A stretch of DNA of 64,000 nt from Rossellomorea orangium. Its GTDB lineage: Bacteria > Bacillota > Bacilli > Bacillales > Bacillaceae_B. Every line of letters begins with the position of its first letter. Positions within the stretch are counted from its first letter, which is position 1. The stretch lies in assembly GCF_019334305.1 (NCBI RefSeq), contig NZ_JAHWGH010000015.1, positions 145,758 through 209,757 on the forward strand, given 5' to 3'. The translations under genes were made by a program, and so were the position numbers. The notes beneath the pieces were generated by a model. The model was not told the DNA's origin. It ran no database searches and was given only the letters and a program-made list of their open reading frames with translations. Below, piece after piece: positions 61,586 to 64,000 of the stretch.

Positions 61586-62133
61586 TCTTTTAATTTTCCT
61601 TTGCGTATATTTCGCACCGTCTTCACCCAGAACCCGCCGTGAATCGCTTTCGGTTCATAGGCAATGATAAATGCTTTCGGATCAAGCTCCTTAATTGTAT
61701 CATACAGCTTCATCTCATACTTCCGAGGCGTCAGGATCTGCAGAGCCATCCGGTTCCCCTCAAGACCATTCGCCTCCCAGTTCGTCACCCCGTACCCACG
61801 GGTACGAAGCTCATTCGGAAGCGCCTTATCATACTCCTTCGTAATCACATTCACCGTAATATAACCAAGAGCAAGCTTCTCCTCGATCTTCATTCCGACA
61901 ATGACACCAATACCATATCCGACTGCATACGCAATCAAGTTCTGGATCTCATTCAGATTGTCCAACACAAGCCCAAGACCCACAACATAAATGACCACCT
62001 CAAACGTACTCACAAATGCCGCAAAATAACGATACCCCTTCAACGTCAGAATCATTCTTATCGTAAAAAATGATACATACACGATATTAATCAATAAAAT
62101 AATGATGACCATCATCACACTGTTCTCTAACAC
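61582..62133 (-). CDS. yebE: UPF0316 / DUF2179 membrane protein YebE
   Basis: This 183-residue protein has three N-terminal membrane helices (about residues 8-30, 38-58 and 65-85) and a soluble C-terminal DUF2179 domain ending near [20 protein letters not shown]. It is a conserved Bacillus protein of unknown function. The start is GTG with AGAGGAG 8 bases upstream. It is coupled to yebG. Confidence 0.88.
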   Translation of the reverse strand: MLENSVMMVIIILLINIVYVSFFTIRMILTLKGYRYFAAFVSTFEVVIYVVGLGLVLDNLNEIQNLIAYAVGYGIGVIVGMKIEEKLALGYITVNVITKEYDKALPNELRTRGYGVTNWEANGLEGNRMALQILTPRKYEMKLYDTIKELDPKAFIIAYEPKAIHGGFWVKTVRNIRKGKLKE

Positions 62134-62310
62134 CTGGATGCTCCTCTCTTCACTACTACCTGTAGTATGCTCAAATTAAGTTCCTATTTTACTAGAAAAA
62201 ATCGAGAATATGAACCACTTCAGGAAGAATTATAAGTGAATATTAGATGACAATTTCTAGAAAATTAAAAGTTCTACTTATTGTCTTTCCTATTTTGGAA
62301 GAGTTAAAAC

Positions 62311-62352
62311 AAAAAAAGCTTTATGGCCGCTTATTAAAAGCAGCCATAAAGC
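62311..62352 (-). terminator. Terminator of the peroxiredoxin-like gene
   Basis: A 10-bp perfect stem GCTTTATGGC/GCCATAAAGC with seven T residues after it on the minus strand. Confidence 0.88.
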
Positions 62353-62370
62353 CGTCTTGCGTTTCAAAAC

Positions 62371-63021
62371 TTAAAGAGTTTTTAACTTCTCAACCACTTC
62401 AGAAGGTTCTACACGATCTTTGTAATCGGCTTTCGTATATTCGTATGCGATCGTTCCATCCTGCTGGATGATATACGTCGTGGAAACAGGAAGCGTCCAG
62501 GAATCACTGTCGTTCGCTTTCTCAAGATCGAGCCCCTTTTCCTTATAGATGTCTACGAGGTAAGGAGGCAGTTTGTAAACAAGCTTGTATTCATCAGCCA
62601 CTTGATTACCTTCATCACTCAGCACAAAGTAATCGAGCTCATTTTTTTCCTTAGTCGAAAGGGAAGCATCTGGCGTTTGTGGACTGATTGCTACAAGTTC
62701 GGCGCCAGTGGCTTTGATGTCTTCCATCAGCTGTTGGTAGGCACGTAGCTCCATGTTGCAATATGGGCACCAACCGCCACGGTAGAACGTCAGGATGACT
62801 GGACCTTGGCCTAGGATCTCACTTAGTTTCACCTCTTTGCCTGAAGCATCGGGTAATGTGAAGTCTGGTGCTTTGTCTCCTACGCGGAGACCTTTGCCTT
62901 CTTCTGAGTTCTCGAGCTCCGTGATGGCTTCTGTCATTTTGTTCTGCGTTTCCTGAGGGGTTTTCTCTTTGAATTTAGCGATGTATTCGTTGTATTGTTC
63001 GCGCATGTTTGTTGTTGTCAT
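62371..63021 (-). CDS. Peroxiredoxin-like (AhpC/TSA) protein
   Basis: This 216-residue protein has a helical N-terminus (1-50), then a thioredoxin-fold AhpC/TSA domain with DKAPDFTLPDASGKEVKLSE and the CxxC site TFYRGGWCPYCNMELRAYQ (about residues 81-99). Such proteins reduce peroxides or act as bacterioferritin-comigratory/thioredoxin-like reductases; the CPYC motif resembles glutaredoxin-type sites. AAAAGGAGG precedes the ATG. It is monocistronic. Confidence 0.88.
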   Translation of the reverse strand: MTTTNMREQYNEYIAKFKEKTPQETQNKMTEAITELENSEEGKGLRVGDKAPDFTLPDASGKEVKLSEILGQGPVILTFYRGGWCPYCNMELRAYQQLMEDIKATGAELVAISPQTPDASLSTKEKNELDYFVLSDEGNQVADEYKLVYKLPPYLVDIYKEKGLDLEKANDSDSWTLPVSTTYIIQQDGTIAYEYTKADYKDRVEPSEVVEKLKTL

Positions 63022-63145
63022 TTAGATGACCTCCTTTTGGGGTTTGGGTTTAGTATATAGGGGTTGTGGGTGAGGAGGAAAGGGATGTGCTTCGGGAGTG
63101 GGTTTGATTGGTTTGGTGCGTTTGGGTATGGATTTAGATATGGAT

Positions 63146-63160
63146 ATGATTGTGAATCAT
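63146..63160. promoter_or_regulatory. ATGATT-GTG-AATCAT inverted repeat, possible Fur/PerR-like operator
   Basis: A 6-3-6 inverted repeat about 125 bases upstream of the peroxiredoxin-like gene. It resembles Fur/PerR box halves only loosely. Confidence 0.3.
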
Positions 63161-63353
63161 TGAACAAATTTCATTACCATGAGACGTAATATTGTATAAT
63201 TGCTAGATTGCTATTCTGTTTTTATAAAATGAGTCTATTTTTCTTTTAGATTTGTTACATTTGAGACCATTTTGGATGAAAGTCTTGGATGGAGGGAAGA
63301 GATTGGCAGGAAGGGCGACTATATTTATAGAAAAGGCCAGTTGTGTTGGAAGA

Positions 63354-63447
63354 ATTGCGTCATTTTTAGGCTTGATCGCGTCATTTTTTTATTTATTGCG
63401 TCATTTCCAGAGATAATTGCGTCATTTTTTTGTTTTATGCGTATTTT
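63354..63447 (+). repeat. Second array of ATTGCGTCATTT motifs
   Basis: Motif starts at 63354, 63375 (ATCGCG variant), 63395, 63416 and a degenerate copy at about 63436; spacings 21, 20, 21, 20. Same family as 21450-21543. Confidence 0.85.
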
Positions 63448-63669
63448 TCCAATTAGTACCTTTCGTCCACTTGGTCAATCATTATTAAATCAACCATATT
63501 CTATTAATAGTGAGCGGCTAATTTATTTGTGTATTTCCCTGATATAAATGATAGTGTATTGACCATTTTCCTGGCTCCACTCCGCTTTTAGAAGAATTGA
63601 TGGTTTGGATGAGTATAGTCGTCCTAGATAGCACCTGGTGCTTCTGTTTAGATTGCTTCTGAAAAAGAA

Positions 63670-63782
63670 TCGTGCGGGATATGAATGAAATCATGCCGAA
63701 TTCCTGATTATCGTGCGGGAATTCTTTTTTTAAAGGCCCTATTGTGATTTATCATGCGAGATATCAGATAATCATGCCAAGA
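63670..63782 (+). repeat. Array of TCGTGC/TCATGC motifs in ~20.5-bp phase
   Basis: Motif starts at 63670, 63691, 63711, 63752 and 63772, that is steps of 21, 20, 41 and 20, with one position missing but phase kept. Two further copies lie at 21256 and 21275. Confidence 0.8.
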
Positions 63783-63895
63783 TGTCGAATTTTCTTTATG
63801 TTGAAAAGGGGCATCACACTTCTCATCCAAATAAGTCCATATTCTGCAACAGGCAGTAGTTTCGCCTTTAACTTAGAAACATTTTTAAACAAAAA

Positions 63896-63924
63896 AAAGA
63901 GCAACTCCCAATGAGCTACTCTTT
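63896..63924 (-). terminator. Terminator of the rRNA operon
   Basis: AAGAG/CTCTT and CTC/GAG stems with two mismatches, followed by eight T residues on the minus strand, just after the 5S gene. Confidence 0.75.
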
Positions 63925-63933
63925 CATCTATTT

Positions 63934-64000
63934 GCCTGGCGACGTCCTACTCTCACAGGGGGAGATCCCCCAACTACCATCGGCGCTGAAGAGCTTAACT
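63934..64000 (-). rRNA. rrf: 5S ribosomal RNA, partial (3' end)
   Basis: The minus strand reads AGTTAAGCTCTTCAGCGCCG, then GATGGTAGTTGGGGG and GAGAGTAGGACG, the 3' half of a Bacillus 5S rRNA. The 5' part lies beyond the right edge. It marks the end of an rRNA operon, which in B. subtilis also lies upstream of the yebE-purE region. Confidence 0.95.

Larger units (their letters stand above)
63022..63933. other. Long gene-free region upstream of the peroxiredoxin-like gene
   Basis: About 900 bases between the peroxiredoxin-like gene and the 5S rRNA. It holds an inverted repeat at 63146-63160, the second ATTGCGTCATTT array (63354-63447), a TCGTGC/TCATGC array (63670-63782) and the rRNA terminator. 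I see no supported gene. Confidence 0.65.

Overview
This window looks like a chromosome segment from a Bacillaceae bacterium (Bacillus or a close genus such as Rossellomorea). The basis is gene content and order (gatCAB, dgkB, rlmD, pcrB-pcrA-ligA-yerH, yerABC, purEKBCSQLFMNHD, yebE-yebG), Bacillus-type ribosome binding sites, and a partial 5S rRNA at the right edge. Read on the minus strand, the order follows the B. subtilis region running from an rRNA operon through purE-purD, yerABC, pcrB-pcrA-ligA-yerH, gatCAB and dgkB to rlmD, with extra blocks inserted. Species assignment is inference; no database was searched.

Layout from left to right: a truncated TPR-dynamin GTPase and an MFS exporter (both minus) are separated by a striking cloverleaf-shaped palindrome from a plus-strand 5-oxoprolinase module (pxpB, pxpC, NRAMP-like transporter). 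Then come ywbE, a small HTH gene, rlmD, a monooxygenase/unknown pair, and dgkB. An accessory stretch at 11-17.6 kb holds an arylamine N-acetyltransferase, a methyltransferase, an XRE regulator, a thioredoxin-fold protein, two tiny paralogous proteins around a DUF4257 membrane protein, and a secreted M4 protease. gatCAB follows, then a cupin, an AbrB-family membrane protein and yueI. The arginine cluster argCJBD-carAB-argF (minus) and the glyoxylate shunt genes aceB-aceA come next, then yerH-ligA-pcrA-pcrB, yerC-yerB-yerA, small membrane proteins, the 12-gene purine operon with a guanine riboswitch and PurR boxes, yebE-yebG, a peroxiredoxin-like gene and the end of an rRNA operon.

How the genes work together: the pur operon makes IMP from PRPP; argCJBD, carAB and argF make citrulline from glutamate; GatCAB supplies Gln-tRNA(Gln) by transamidation; PcrA and LigA act in DNA repair and replication; PcrB makes heptaprenylglyceryl phosphate; AceA/AceB allow growth on acetate or fatty acids.

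The most unusual content is non-coding. (1) A cloverleaf of four stems with no unpaired base at its junction lies at 2916-3056. (2) Three families of short motifs recur every 20-21 bp, close to two DNA helical turns: GAACTTGTGCCACTT inside the pur operon, and ATTGCGTCATTT and TCGTGC/TCATGC, which occur together at two loci 42 kb apart. (3) The 12-mer AGGGACGGACCT occurs 18 times, almost always between genes and mostly downstream of a gene in the sense direction, often just after a terminator T-tract. (4) Older Bacillus-type repeats are nested at 9.7 kb and tandem at 43.4 kb. (5) Terminator-like hairpins lie inside the pur operon.
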